Assembly (NCBI RefSeq): GCF_017581925.1 | Contig: NZ_JAGEVG010000007.1 | Coordinates: forward strand, 1-64,000 | Direction of reading: 5' to 3' | DNA from: Gelidibacter pelagius | GTDB taxonomy: Bacteria > Bacteroidota > Bacteroidia > Flavobacteriales > Flavobacteriaceae | DNA: 64,000 bases | In this document: positions 26,954 to 36,347 of the stretch, piece by piece | Layout of the letters: the number at the start of each line of letters is the position of its first letter | Numbering within the stretch: the stretch's first letter is position 1 | Notes under the pieces: generated by a model | Database searches by the model: none | What the model was told of the DNA's origin: nothing | What the model saw: the letters and a program-made list of their open reading frames with translations, nothing else | Made by a program: the position numbers and the translations under genes

Positions 26954-29470
26954 TTATCCTTGAAAATCAAAATCTTCATCACCACCATTACCACGCTCCA
27001 TATTTCGCTGTTGTTTCTTTTGTTGGTTGAAACGGTAAGTGAATGAGATATTATAGCTACGAGGTCTCCATTGAAACTCTGATGAGCTATTGTACGAAGG
27101 CGTAAAAGACTCCATAGATCTTTTTCTAGTGTCGAACAAATCACTTACGTTAAACGCAATAGAGGCACGATCGTCAAATAGGTCTTTACTAAAGGCCATA
27201 TCAGTAGAGAACATTCCGTCCCGTTTGTTTTGGGCGTCTTCACTAGGTCCCATATAAAATATTCTCGTTTGCCAATCAATTTTTCCAGGTAAGGTGTATT
27301 TGTTGTTCAAGCGGAAGAACCAACTTAAGTTTTCTGCACCGTAATCCACATTATTGTAAATTCCTTCAGTTTTCGATTGGAACAAGTTGAAATTTCCATT
27401 CACATTCCAATCTTTGGAAGCACGGTAAGCTAAAGTAAACTCAAAACCAAACCTATCGTTTGTAGCCAAATTGATAGGTGTTCTTCTTATCACAGGAATC
27501 ACACTTTCATATTGGGCGGTTATATTGTCAAAATCTGGGTCATTTTCATTAACCGTAAAGTTGATATCTCTAATATAGTAATCACCTGTTGCTTCACTGA
27601 TGAAGTTGAAAACATCAGTTGCTCTCTCATAGTAAATAGAAGAGTTCAAAGTGAACTTATTAAATTTCCATAAATATCCTAAATCTACTTTGTTTGAGAA
27701 GCTTGGATCGATATCTGGATTTCCTTGGAAGACACTTGTAGGGCTACTTCGTGAAGGGAATGGATTGATAAAATAAGAACGTGGTCTTCTGATACGACGG
27801 TTATATCCTAACTGAATACTTTGGTTTTCAGTTATTTCATAACCTAAATTGACTGTTGGAAACAAATCTGCATAATCCTTTTTTTGCAAATCACTCGTCG
27901 TCAATTGGTTAATGGTAACACGGGATGACTCCAGTCTTAGGCCCATTAAATAAGAAAATTTGCCACCTATCTTACTGCCAAACTGTGTATAAACAGCATT
28001 GACGTAATCTCTGTAAATCAAATTATTGCTGACATCGGTATCCAATTCATAGTTACCGTCTTCGTAAAATTCCAAGCTATAATCCGTATCCATTTCATTG
28101 AAACTACCTCGATAACCCAATTCAAATTGACTGTTTTTGCCCAAAGGGTGTATGTAGTCAGCCTGTAATAGAATATTGTCTTGGGTTTGAAAGGTTTTTA
28201 TACGCTCTACATTGGAACCATCTTGAGAAATAAATGACCTATTGTCTTCATCACTTGTTTCATATTGAAAATCAAATGTCAATTTATGCTGACTGTTATC
28301 ATTGAACTGCTTGTCAAAGTTGACGGAGTATTGGATGGTTTTATCATCTCTAAGCTCAGGATTGAAACGCTCAGAGGTTGAGGTCAGAATATTATTTGAG
28401 TCATACTCTCTACTGAAATTGGTGGAGTTATTGTCACTGTTACTATTTCTGTATACCAAAGATGTGGTCAAAGAAGCCGTATTATTAATATACCACTCCA
28501 CACCAATGTTTGTAGAAATACTATTGCTCTCTCTGTTAGACTCTCTAACTTCGTTTAGAAATGTATCGGGTCTATCTTCAATAATATTACCATCCTCATC
28601 ACGCTTAATGTTGAAATATTGAGTGTCTGTGAAGGAGTTTCCTGGAGATTCTCTATAGGTATATCCCGTAGTATTGAAAAAATTGAAATCGCCTGTTCTG
28701 TAGTTGATATTTCCAGAAAGTCCAGCCGTTGCAGGATATCCTGCATTTGCCGTAACTGCTCCATTGAGACCTTGAAGTTTACTTCTTCGTAAAATAATAT
28801 TCAAAATCCCGGCAGTACCCTGAGCGTCATACCTAGCGGATGGAGAAGTGATCACTTCAACTCGCTCAATTGATTCTGCAGGTAGTTGACGCAAAGCATC
28901 TGTTGAATTTAGTCCAACCAATCCAGAAGGCTTACCGTTGATTAATATGGTCACGTTGTCATTTCCTCTTAAAGCGACATTGCCTTCAACATCCACAGAA
29001 ACTGAGGGAATATTGTCCAACACATCACTTACAGTTCCACCTCTAACGGTTAGGTCTTGGCCAACGGTATATATTTTTTTATCTAATTTTATTTCGACGC
29101 TGGTTCGTTCAGCAATAATGGAAACTTCCCCTAATGCTTGTGCGTCAATAGCGATACCCAAAACACCTAAATCAGTATTTTGGATCAAGGTTCTATTTGG
29201 AATTGTTTTTGTTCCGTACGAAATATATTCTACAGAAATATCATAGGTACCTCTAGGCACCTTAATGTCAAACTTTCCATCTTCACCGGTGATACCACCT
29301 GTGACAATTCTATTTTCTTGTTTGCTAAAAAAGGCTATGGTTGCATATTCAAGAGGCTGATTGACATCTTTGTCCATCACAATACCTGTGATACTGACCT
29401 CATCTTGAGCGGAAATGAGATTTGAAGTTAATAAAAAAAATAGGGTAAATACGTAAGGAATTAGTTTCAT
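26954..29470 (-). CDS. outer-membrane beta-barrel TonB-receptor-like protein
   Basis: An 838-aa outer-membrane protein. The signal peptide MKLIPYVFTLFFLLTSNLIS ends near AQ. It is followed by a carboxypeptidase-regulatory-like beta-sandwich (about residues 25-105), a plug domain (DVLDNIPSVSVDVEGNVALR, NDNVTILINGKPSGL) and a large barrel with repeated Y/W/N-rich strands, as in the PF14905-type family. The C-terminus has a basic tail, QQKKQQRNME. Start choice: a longer frame opens at 29542 but would overlap the upstream gene, whereas ATG 29470 gives a clean signal peptide 4 bp after that gene. Ligand unknown. Confidence 0.88.
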   Translation of the reverse strand: MKLIPYVFTLFFLLTSNLISAQDEVSITGIVMDKDVNQPLEYATIAFFSKQENRIVTGGITGEDGKFDIKVPRGTYDISVEYISYGTKTIPNRTLIQNTDLGVLGIAIDAQALGEVSIIAERTSVEIKLDKKIYTVGQDLTVRGGTVSDVLDNIPSVSVDVEGNVALRGNDNVTILINGKPSGLVGLNSTDALRQLPAESIERVEVITSPSARYDAQGTAGILNIILRRSKLQGLNGAVTANAGYPATAGLSGNINYRTGDFNFFNTTGYTYRESPGNSFTDTQYFNIKRDEDGNIIEDRPDTFLNEVRESNRESNSISTNIGVEWYINNTASLTTSLVYRNSNSDNNSTNFSREYDSNNILTSTSERFNPELRDDKTIQYSVNFDKQFNDNSQHKLTFDFQYETSDEDNRSFISQDGSNVERIKTFQTQDNILLQADYIHPLGKNSQFELGYRGSFNEMDTDYSLEFYEDGNYELDTDVSNNLIYRDYVNAVYTQFGSKIGGKFSYLMGLRLESSRVTINQLTTSDLQKKDYADLFPTVNLGYEITENQSIQLGYNRRIRRPRSYFINPFPSRSSPTSVFQGNPDIDPSFSNKVDLGYLWKFNKFTLNSSIYYERATDVFNFISEATGDYYIRDINFTVNENDPDFDNITAQYESVIPVIRRTPINLATNDRFGFEFTLAYRASKDWNVNGNFNLFQSKTEGIYNNVDYGAENLSWFFRLNNKYTLPGKIDWQTRIFYMGPSEDAQNKRDGMFSTDMAFSKDLFDDRASIAFNVSDLFDTRKRSMESFTPSYNSSSEFQWRPRSYNISFTYRFNQQKKQQRNMERGNGGDEDFDFQG

Positions 29471-29474
29471 TAGT

Positions 29475-29903
29475 TTATTTGTTTTTCTTGGTTTTTTTGG
29501 TTTTTGTTTTCTGTAATTTTTTAATTTCACCTTTATTATCATCTACAAATCGTTGGATGGATGCGATTGTTTCTTCTGTATAGAGTTCCTTGACGTCGGA
29601 GAAATGTGAGGTTTTTAATTGATCAACCATCGGTTTTTTCTCGTATTCTTGATATAATTCAGAATACATGATCTGATTTCGTTTTTTGTAGAAATCATCA
29701 ATTTTTTGTTTAATAATCTCGCCTTTAAAATCATCAACATCTAAGAGCTTTATAAAAGTATCCACTCGATCTCTATATTGCTCCATTTGTTTTTCCATGT
29801 ACTTCTCTCTTTCCTTCTCCATAGCATCTTTAGTCTGGGCATAGGAAGTTGTCATGCTCAAAAAAAGCATAATAAGAGAGAGTCGAATTGTTTTTGCAAC
29901 CAT
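29475..29903 (-). CDS. small secreted helical protein upstream of the TonB receptor
   Basis: A 142-aa protein with a signal peptide (MVAKTIRLSLIMLFLSMTTS, cut near YAQ) and a mature part that is almost all charged helix, with an EREKYMEKQMEQYRDRVDTF opening and a lysine-rich end (KKTKKNK). It is 4 bp upstream of the receptor gene and so co-expressed. A minus-strand -7 match, CAAAAATA (29932-29939), lies upstream. Its role may be linked to receptor assembly or substrate capture, but the sequence does not prove it. Confidence 0.75.
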   Translation of the reverse strand: MVAKTIRLSLIMLFLSMTTSYAQTKDAMEKEREKYMEKQMEQYRDRVDTFIKLLDVDDFKGEIIKQKIDDFYKKRNQIMYSELYQEYEKKPMVDQLKTSHFSDVKELYTEETIASIQRFVDDNKGEIKKLQKTKTKKTKKNK

Positions 29904-29985
29904 AATAGGGGTGGTTTAGTTATTAAGAGTGCAAAAATAGAACTTGGTTTAATGAGGTTTGGTTAAAGTTGTGTTAAAGAAACCC

Positions 29986-30327
29986 CTATAGAATGTCGAG
30001 GATTTTTTGTGGTGGACGTCCAATTACGGCTTTATTTCCGTTAATTACTATAGGACGCTCAATGAGCTTAGGATGTTTAGCCATGGCGGCAATAAGCTCA
30101 TCATTTGTTAAGTTAGAATTTTTGAAATTTTCTTTCCAAATGGACTCATTGGTTCTCACGAGTTCAATAGGATTGATTTTTAAAAGTTTAATGAGTTCTT
30201 TTAGTTTTTCGATACTAATCAGTTCGTCCATGTACTTAATTACATGGTAGTCCTCTTTTTGTGTTTCAAGGATTCCCAAGGCTTCCCTGGATTTGCTGCA
30301 TCGTGGATTGTGATAGATTTTAATCAT
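29986..30327 (-). CDS. ArsC-family arsenate reductase-like protein
   Basis: A 113-aa thioredoxin-fold protein of the glutaredoxin-type ArsC family: IYHNPRCSKSREAL with the catalytic Cys10, a YMDELISIEKLKELI helix, and ERPIVINGNKAVIGRPP with the cis-Pro and substrate arginines. Family members reduce arsenate with glutathione or glutaredoxin; others (Spx, YffB) do different jobs. No arsR, acr3 or arsB is next to it, so arsenic function is uncertain. Confidence 0.82.
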   Translation of the reverse strand: MIKIYHNPRCSKSREALGILETQKEDYHVIKYMDELISIEKLKELIKLLKINPIELVRTNESIWKENFKNSNLTNDELIAAMAKHPKLIERPIVINGNKAVIGRPPQKILDIL

Positions 30328-30355
30328 ATTTACACATGGTTTTTAAAAGGATGTG

Positions 30356-30386
30356 CAAAGGTACATCTATTGACAACATCAACCAA
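30356..30386 (-). promoter_or_regulatory. promoter of the arsC-like gene
   Basis: On the minus strand TTG (30386-30384), a 20-bp spacer and TACCTTTG (30363-30356) match the Bacteroidota promoter; the ATG at 30327 follows 28 bp later. Confidence 0.65.
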
Positions 30387-30408
30387 CAAGCTCTCTTATT
30401 GTCTGTTT

Positions 30409-31026
30409 TTAAAATTTAATACCAAAGGCTTTTAACTCTTCTTCTAAATTTTCAGGATTTTTAAAAAGAATGGTGTTGATGCCCATATCTTTGGCGGCGA
30501 TGATGTTTCGAAGATTATCATCTATAAAAACAGAACGTCCGGCATCAATATTAAAACGATCCAATGTCAACTCGTATATATCCTTAAACGGTTTTCGGGT
30601 TTTCTCCTCACCAGAAACAAGAATGCCTTCAAACCAATGTAAAAAATCGAAAGTCTTAAGCGCGACTGGAAAAGTTTCATGACTCCAATTGGTAAGTGCA
30701 ACAACCTGAAACTGTTTGCTATCTATTAGCTTTTTTAAAATTTGAACGGTTCCCTCAATGGCGCCGCCTAACATCTCTTCCCACCGACCATAAAACATAC
30801 GGATCAATTCTTCATGCTCAGGGAAAAGTGCGATGCGGTCTTCAGTGGCTTTTTCTAATGGGTAGCCTGCGTCTTGGTTCTCATTCCAATCATGAGTGCA
30901 GACATGGTCAAAAAACCATTGCATTTTTTCTCTATCGCCATCAAAAGCATCTAAATATACGTATTCTGGGTTCCAGTCAATAAGAACACCGCCAAGGTCG
31001 AAAATTATGGTATCTATTTTTTTCAT
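30409..31026 (-). CDS. HAD-family hydrolase
   Basis: A 205-aa haloacid-dehalogenase-fold phosphatase. Motif I is IFDLGGVLIDW (the first Asp is the nucleophile; the usual second Asp is Gly, as in the epoxide-hydrolase-like / YihX group), motif II ALTNWSHE, motif III region EKTRKPFKDIYE, and motif IV FIDDNLRNI. A GTG at 31038 lies inside a palindrome remnant, so ATG 31026 is chosen. YihX-like members dephosphorylate sugar phosphates; the substrate here is not readable. Confidence 0.85.
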   Translation of the reverse strand: MKKIDTIIFDLGGVLIDWNPEYVYLDAFDGDREKMQWFFDHVCTHDWNENQDAGYPLEKATEDRIALFPEHEELIRMFYGRWEEMLGGAIEGTVQILKKLIDSKQFQVVALTNWSHETFPVALKTFDFLHWFEGILVSGEEKTRKPFKDIYELTLDRFNIDAGRSVFIDDNLRNIIAAKDMGINTILFKNPENLEEELKAFGIKF

Positions 31027-31091
31027 ATCATTTCCCACGAAAGGGCCTCTTTTGTATTATTTTTTTTCTACTTCGCTTTGCTATGAGCGGA

Positions 31092-31224
31092 CAGTATTCA
31101 GTGTTCAGTCGGCAGTCTTCAGTTGGCAGTCCTCAGTTGGCAGTATTCAGTTTGCAGTCTTCAGTTGGCAGTCATCAGTCGGCAGTATTCAGTTTGGTAG
31201 TCTCCATAGGCAGTCTTCAGTTTT
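31092..31224 (+). repeat. CAGTnnn heptad array, 15 units in register plus decayed units
   Basis: From 31092 to 31196 fifteen consecutive 7-bp units all start with CAGT and vary in the last three bases (ATT, GTT, CGG, CTT, TGG, CCT, TTG, CAT). A decayed stretch and two more units reach 31224. It is the longest array in the window and lies between the prfB end and the HAD gene. Confidence 0.9.
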
Positions 31225-31271
31225 AAAATTGAAAGTTATAAGTTCATACTTTTCAACTTCAACTTCAACAT

Positions 31272-31330
31272 CCCGCCTCCGCAAATACTACCCACCTCTA
31301 TAAAAGTTTCGGGTAAACGGACGGGCAGGC
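31272..31330 (-). repeat. 59-bp interspersed repeat, copy 2
   Basis: Reverse complement of the element at 14766-14823 with few differences: it begins CCCGCCTCCGCAAATACTAC and ends GGACGGGCAGGC on the plus strand. It lies 20 bp beyond the prfB stop. Confidence 0.8.
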
Positions 31331-31350
31331 AATTTCAACTTTTCACCCAT

Positions 31351-32461
31351 CTAAAGTTCATCAGGATTCTCATCCTTTTGTCCCATTAACATCAAATACG
31401 CCTTTAGGAATTCGTCAATTTCACCATCCATTACATCGTCAACATTACCAGTTTCGTGTCCTGTTCTAACATCTTTCACCAATTTATAAGGATGCATAAC
31501 ATAGTTTCGAATTTGGCTTCCCCATTCGATTTTCATTTTGCCAGCTTCAATATCTTCTCGTTGTGCCAATTGCTTTTGAAGTTCAATTTCATACAACTGC
31601 GATTTAAGCATTTGCATCGCTCGCGATCTGTTGTCGTGTTGTGATCGGGTTTCTGAACATGAAATCTGAATGCCAGTTGGTTTGTGTACCAACTGCACCT
31701 TCGTTTCCACCTTGTTAACATTCTGCCCACCAGCACCACCGGAGCGTGCCGTGGTAATTTCTATATCTGCCGGATTGATGTCAATCTCAATGGTATCGTC
31801 CACAAGCGGATATACATAAACAGAAGCAAAACTGGTATGACGTTTAGCATTACTGTCAAAAGGAGAGATGCGTACCAATCTATGGACGCCATTTTCACCC
31901 TTCAGCCATCCAAAGGCAAAATCACCATCAATTTCTAAAGTGACCGTTTTTATACCAGCCACATCGCCTTCCTGAAAGTTGAGTTCTTTTACCTTAAACC
32001 CGTGCTTTTCAGCATACATAAGGTACATGCGCATGAGCATACTTGCCCAATCACAGGATTCGGTACCGCCTGCACCCGATGTGATTTGAAGAACCGCGCT
32101 CAAACTATCACCTTCATCCGAAAGCATATTCTTAAACTCTAATTTTTCAATATGATCAGTAGTTTTTTTAAGATGTGCTTCAAATTCTGCAGCTGAGATT
32201 TCTTCAGCTTTATAGAATTCATAAAACACCTCCAACTCTTCGACTAATGTTTTAGCAGTTTTGTAATCGGCAACCCAATGTTTTTTTTCTTGTAATGACT
32301 TCATTACAAGCTCGGCAGCTTTGGAGTCATTCCAGAAATCTGGGTCGAATGTTTGTACTTCTTCGTTTGTTATCTCAATAGTCTTGGCATCTATGTCAAA
32401 GATACCTCCTCAACGCACCTAGGCGTTCTACAAGACCTTTAACTTGATCGGATGGAGTCAT
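31351..32461 (-). CDS. prfB: peptide chain release factor 2 with programmed +1 frameshift
   Basis: RF2 releases peptides at UGA and UAA. ATG at 32461 opens 21 codons that end ...AGG AGG TAT CTT TGA (stop at 32398-32396). Shifting +1 at CTT-T-GAC continues as [15 protein letters not shown] and joins the main frame to 31351, giving about 369 aa, the usual RF2 length. The main frame has the RF2-specific SPF tripeptide ([10 protein letters not shown]) and the catalytic GGQ ([12 protein letters not shown]). AGGAGG three bases before the shift codon matches the E. coli frameshift signal. A -7 match, CAAAGATA, lies at 32481-32488. The frameshift autoregulates RF2 by its own level. Confidence 0.95.
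32396..32410 (-). promoter_or_regulatory. RF2 programmed frameshift site
   Basis: On the minus strand AGGAGG (32410-32405), TAT, the slippery CTT (32401-32399) and the in-frame TGA (32398-32396) followed by C. Slow UGA decoding plus the internal Shine-Dalgarno-like hexamer pushes the ribosome +1. Confidence 0.92.
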
Positions 32462-32572
32462 TTTTAGTGTTAATTTTTCGCAAAGATATCATTAAAAATA
32501 GGCAGTATTAAGGAATTAATGGGATAATTTTTTTAAGTTAATTTGTGTAATTTTATGAGCTAATTAACCATT

Positions 32573-34987
32573 ATGAAAAAACATCTTCTTTGTCTCATTG
32601 TAGTATTGATTGCAAATCCCTTATTCTCACAAGTCTTGAAGGATAAAAAAGTGGAAGCCTATAAAGGTTTTTTTAATTTTTATTATGAAGAAAAACAGGA
32701 TAAGATCTATTTGGAGGTCGATAAGATAGATCACGAATTTCTTTATGTAAATAGTTTGGCAAGTGGTGTTGGCTCTAATGATATCGGATTGGATAGAGGT
32801 CAATTGGGAGCTAGACGCATTGTGAAATTTATTAAAGCCGGCAATAAATTACTATTGGTTCAGCCCAACCAGAATTTCAGGGCCATCACGGATAATGTTC
32901 CTGAAAAGCAAAGTATAGAACAAGCTTTTGCAAAATCAGTGCTATTCGGATTTAAGATAGAGGAAACTAACGAGGATAAATACATCATTGATTTAACTCC
33001 GTTTTTATTGGAAGACGCCCATGGGGTTGCCAAAAGATTAAAAGCCCAAAACGAAGGGACATACAAAGTTGATCTTTCTAAAAGTGCGCTGTCATTAGAA
33101 CGCACTAAAGCGTTTCCTAAAAATGTAGAGTTTGAAGCCTTATTGACTTTTGATGGGGATGCCAAAGGCCGAAACATTAGAAGTGTTACGCCAACATCGT
33201 CATTATTAAGTGTTATTCAACACCATTCGTTTATAGAGTTGCCAGATGATAATTACAAACCTCGCGAATTTGATCCACGCAGCGGTGCCATTTCTATTTC
33301 TTATATGGATTACGCCACACCAATTGAAGAAAATATAGTTAAACGATTTGCTATAAGACACCGATTGGAAAAGAAAAACCCCGAATTGGCAATGAGTGAA
33401 GCCAAGAACCCCATCATTTATTATCTTGATCCCGGAACGCCAGAACCTGTGCGTTCTGCGTTATTGGAAGGTGCTCGTTGGTGGAACAAGGCCTATGAAG
33501 CCATTGGTTTTAAGGATGCTTTTCAAGTCAAAATGTTGCCCGACGATGCTGATCCTATGGATTGCCGGTATAATGTGATCCAGTGGGTGCATCGTTCTAC
33601 ACGTGGATGGAGTTATGGCGCCTCTGTAGTCGATCCAAGAACTGGTGAAATAATCAAAGGCCATGTGAGTTTAGGGAGTTTGCGAATCCGTCAGGATTTT
33701 TTGATTGCCCAAGCCTTATTGAATCGACCTTTTGCAGATTCTGACACCAACAATGCACCAATGTTAAAAATGGCCTTGGCCAGAATGCGTCAGTTGGGTG
33801 CACATGAAATAGGACATACACTGGGATTTGCGCACAATTTTGCAGCGAGTAGCAACGATGATGCCTCGGTTATGGATTATCCGCACCCCAAAATTACATT
33901 GGATAATGGAAACATCAGTTTGGATGATGCTTATACCGACGGTATTGGTGTATGGGATAAAGTAACCGTTGCCTATAGCTATTCGGATTTTGATAAGGAT
34001 ATTGATGAGAGGACAGCCCTAAATGCCATTTTAAAGAAAGCTCAAGATGAAGGTCTTCGGTTTATTTCAGATTCGGACGCCCGAGCTGCGGGTGGTGCAC
34101 ATGTTTATGCCCATCTCTGGGATAATGGTAAAAGTGCGTCTGAAGAACTTGAACGGGTCTTGAAAGTTCGTGAACAGGCAATCTCGAACTTTTCCAAGGA
34201 TAATATCAGAAACAATGAACCTTATTCAGTTCTGGAAGATGTATTTGTTCCGCTTTATTTTTTCCACAGGTATCAGACCGAAGCGACTTCCAAATTAGTT
34301 GGAGGTATGGATTATAATTATGCACTTAAGGGAGATGGCCAGTTAATAACCGAGGTGTTGGAAACCAAGATTCAAAAAGAAGCTTTAAGAGCATTGATGG
34401 CTTCCATTTCCGCAGAAATTTTAGCCATCCCGAAAGAAAAATTAGCATTGTTTCCGCCACGGGCATTTGGCTATGGTAAAACTCGTGAATCATTCTCGGG
34501 AAAGACTGGTGTCGCTTTTGATGCTTTGAGTGCTCCGTCAACAGCAAGTGATATGACTTTAGAGTTTTTATTAAATCCGCAACGCGCCAACAGATTGGTA
34601 CAGCAAAAAAGTTTGGACAACAACCAATTGGGATTAGAGGATGTACTTAATGACCTCATTGCAAATTCGTTTGGTAAAAGTCATAAAGATCCGTACCTGT
34701 TTGAAGTTCAGCAAGCTATAAATGTTAATGTCCTAAAGTATATTATGAATCTTGCCGTTTCTGAATCGGCATATTTTCAAGTTCAAGCCAAGGCGAATGA
34801 TGCGATAGGAGAGATATCTAAGAGCTTATACGACAAAAAACGAGATGTAAATCCTTATGCTGCTCAATATGCACGCATGATTTCCGAATTTCGGGAGCAC
34901 CCTGAAAAATTCAAATTAGAACCAGTGCCACGTATTCCTGATGGTTCACCGATAGGAACAGACGCTTGTGATTATATTTTAAATTAA
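32573..34987 (+). CDS. secreted zinc-dependent metalloprotease (DUF5117/DUF4953 type)
   Basis: An 804-aa exported protein. The signal peptide MKKHLLCLIVVLIANPLFSQ is followed by a beta-rich DUF5117-like region (about residues 80-280) and a metzincin-like catalytic part with H411-E-I-G-H415-T-L-G-F-A-H421, the HExxHxxGxxH zinc site. The later helical region is DUF4953-like. The family is widespread in Bacteroidota and is thought to degrade extracellular or periplasmic protein. It is followed after 5 bp by threonine aldolase in the same transcript, an unexpected pairing. Confidence 0.88.
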   Translation: MKKHLLCLIVVLIANPLFSQVLKDKKVEAYKGFFNFYYEEKQDKIYLEVDKIDHEFLYVNSLASGVGSNDIGLDRGQLGARRIVKFIKAGNKLLLVQPNQNFRAITDNVPEKQSIEQAFAKSVLFGFKIEETNEDKYIIDLTPFLLEDAHGVAKRLKAQNEGTYKVDLSKSALSLERTKAFPKNVEFEALLTFDGDAKGRNIRSVTPTSSLLSVIQHHSFIELPDDNYKPREFDPRSGAISISYMDYATPIEENIVKRFAIRHRLEKKNPELAMSEAKNPIIYYLDPGTPEPVRSALLEGARWWNKAYEAIGFKDAFQVKMLPDDADPMDCRYNVIQWVHRSTRGWSYGASVVDPRTGEIIKGHVSLGSLRIRQDFLIAQALLNRPFADSDTNNAPMLKMALARMRQLGAHEIGHTLGFAHNFAASSNDDASVMDYPHPKITLDNGNISLDDAYTDGIGVWDKVTVAYSYSDFDKDIDERTALNAILKKAQDEGLRFISDSDARAAGGAHVYAHLWDNGKSASEELERVLKVREQAISNFSKDNIRNNEPYSVLEDVFVPLYFFHRYQTEATSKLVGGMDYNYALKGDGQLITEVLETKIQKEALRALMASISAEILAIPKEKLALFPPRAFGYGKTRESFSGKTGVAFDALSAPSTASDMTLEFLLNPQRANRLVQQKSLDNNQLGLEDVLNDLIANSFGKSHKDPYLFEVQQAINVNVLKYIMNLAVSESAYFQVQAKANDAIGEISKSLYDKKRDVNPYAAQYARMISEFREHPEKFKLEPVPRIPDGSPIGTDACDYILN

Positions 34988-34992
34988 CAACG

Positions 34993-36012
34993 ATGATTAT
35001 AGACTTAAGAAGTGATACCGTTACCAAACCTACTCAAGGCATGTTGGAAGCGATGATGAGTGCAAAAGTTGGTGATGATGTATATAAAGAAGACCCAACC
35101 GTAAATGAGCTTGAAGTGCAACTTGCAGATATGTTTGGCAAACCAAAAGCCTTGTTTTTTCCCACAGGGACCATGGCCAATCAAACAGCCCTAAAACTTC
35201 ACACCAATCCAGGAGATCAGGTGATTTGCGATTCTAACGCCCATATTTATCATTACGAAGGCGGTGGTGCTTCATTCAATAGCGGTATTTCATGTAAATT
35301 ATTGGAAGGAAATCGTGGGATGTTCACTGCAGAGCAAGTGATTGAAGCCATTAACCCTCCTGATTTCTATCACAGTCCGTTAACCACCTTGGTGGAAGTT
35401 GAAAATACTGCCAATAGGGGCGGAGGATCGTGTTGGGATTTTGAAGAGCTTAAAAGAATACGAACGGTCTGCAATGACCATGATTTGGGGTACCATTTAG
35501 ATGGTGCGCGTATCTGGAATGCATTGGTAGCAAAACCAGAAACGGCACGGGATTATGGGCAGATATTTGATACGATTTCGGTTTGCTTGAGCAAAGGTCT
35601 GGGCTGTCCTATAGGGTCGGTCTTGATTGGTGATGAAGATATCATGCAAAATGCCTTAAGGATTCGAAAAGTCTTGGGAGGAGGGATGCGACAAGTAGGT
35701 TATATGGCTGCTGCTGGACTTTATGCCTTAGATCATCATATTGAGCGCATATCAGAAGATCATCAAAAAGCTAAAGAAATAGAGCAGTTATTGTCGAAAC
35801 TTGAGTTTATCAAGAAAGTGGAGCCTGTTGAGACCAATATTATCATCTTTGAATTAGTAGATAATAAAAATGACACTAAATTCCTAAAACTTCTGGCAGA
35901 CAATAACATACGATTGAGCAGTATGGGTGGTGGCAAACTTCGAATTGTGACACATTTGGATTATACGGATGAAATGCACGACAGATTTCTCACTTATTTG
36001 AAAAATCTTTGA
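34993..36012 (+). CDS. low-specificity L-threonine aldolase
   Basis: A 339-aa fold-type-I PLP enzyme that cleaves L-threonine or L-allo-threonine to glycine and acetaldehyde. Motifs: IDLRSDTVTKPTQGM and MMSAKVGDDVYKEDPT at the N-terminus, FFPTGTMANQTAL, HLDGARIWNA, and SVCLSKGLGCPIGSVL with the PLP-binding lysine. The GGGMRQVGYMAAAG block is also family-typical. It is co-transcribed with the metalloprotease (5-bp gap). Confidence 0.93.
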   Translation: MIIDLRSDTVTKPTQGMLEAMMSAKVGDDVYKEDPTVNELEVQLADMFGKPKALFFPTGTMANQTALKLHTNPGDQVICDSNAHIYHYEGGGASFNSGISCKLLEGNRGMFTAEQVIEAINPPDFYHSPLTTLVEVENTANRGGGSCWDFEELKRIRTVCNDHDLGYHLDGARIWNALVAKPETARDYGQIFDTISVCLSKGLGCPIGSVLIGDEDIMQNALRIRKVLGGGMRQVGYMAAAGLYALDHHIERISEDHQKAKEIEQLLSKLEFIKKVEPVETNIIIFELVDNKNDTKFLKLLADNNIRLSSMGGGKLRIVTHLDYTDEMHDRFLTYLKNL

Positions 36013-36347
36013 TCTGACGAAGACAAACAGAGCTTATATGTTTTATTTTATGAGTTATATTGTTTTGCCTGATTTATAGCGAATTAATCTAAAATGATGG
36101 TAATAATTTGAAATAGTTTGGTTTAAAATGAAAAGTTGTTTTACTTTGATTCTGACCAGTTTGTAAAGGTGGCTCAGTTTTTATCTTTGATACGCCGATT
36201 TTTTTTTGAAAGAAATGTATATTGATTTCCACCAGTGGGTTTTAATACCCCGAGGTTCTTAATTTTGACATATAATAAATACATCAAACTAAAAGATCCA
36301 TTTGTTCTTGTGGCACCTATGCCCTGAACTTAGAATGAACATAATTT
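36013..36347 (+). other. intergenic region with 35-bp element copy B
   Basis: 335 bp without a gene. It contains TTGATTCTGACCAG followed by TTTGTAAAGGTGGCTCAG (about 36149-36176), which may be a relic of an insertion-sequence end, and a good copy of the 35-bp element (36227-36261: CCAGTGGGTTTTAATACCCC then GAGGTTCTTA). Confidence 0.7.

Noticed and set aside
29471-29542. 24-residue N-terminal extension of the TonB-type receptor
   Set aside because: It overlaps the upstream gene, is lysine-rich and precedes a perfect signal peptide that starts at the later Met.
31092-31224. CAGTnnn array as a CRISPR
   Set aside because: Units are 7 bp and contiguous; there are no spacers of 25-45 bp and no cas genes.
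32304-32461. Interpretation of prfB as a truncated or broken gene
   Set aside because: The in-frame TGA is the conserved programmed frameshift, with AGGAGG and CTTTGAC in the right places.
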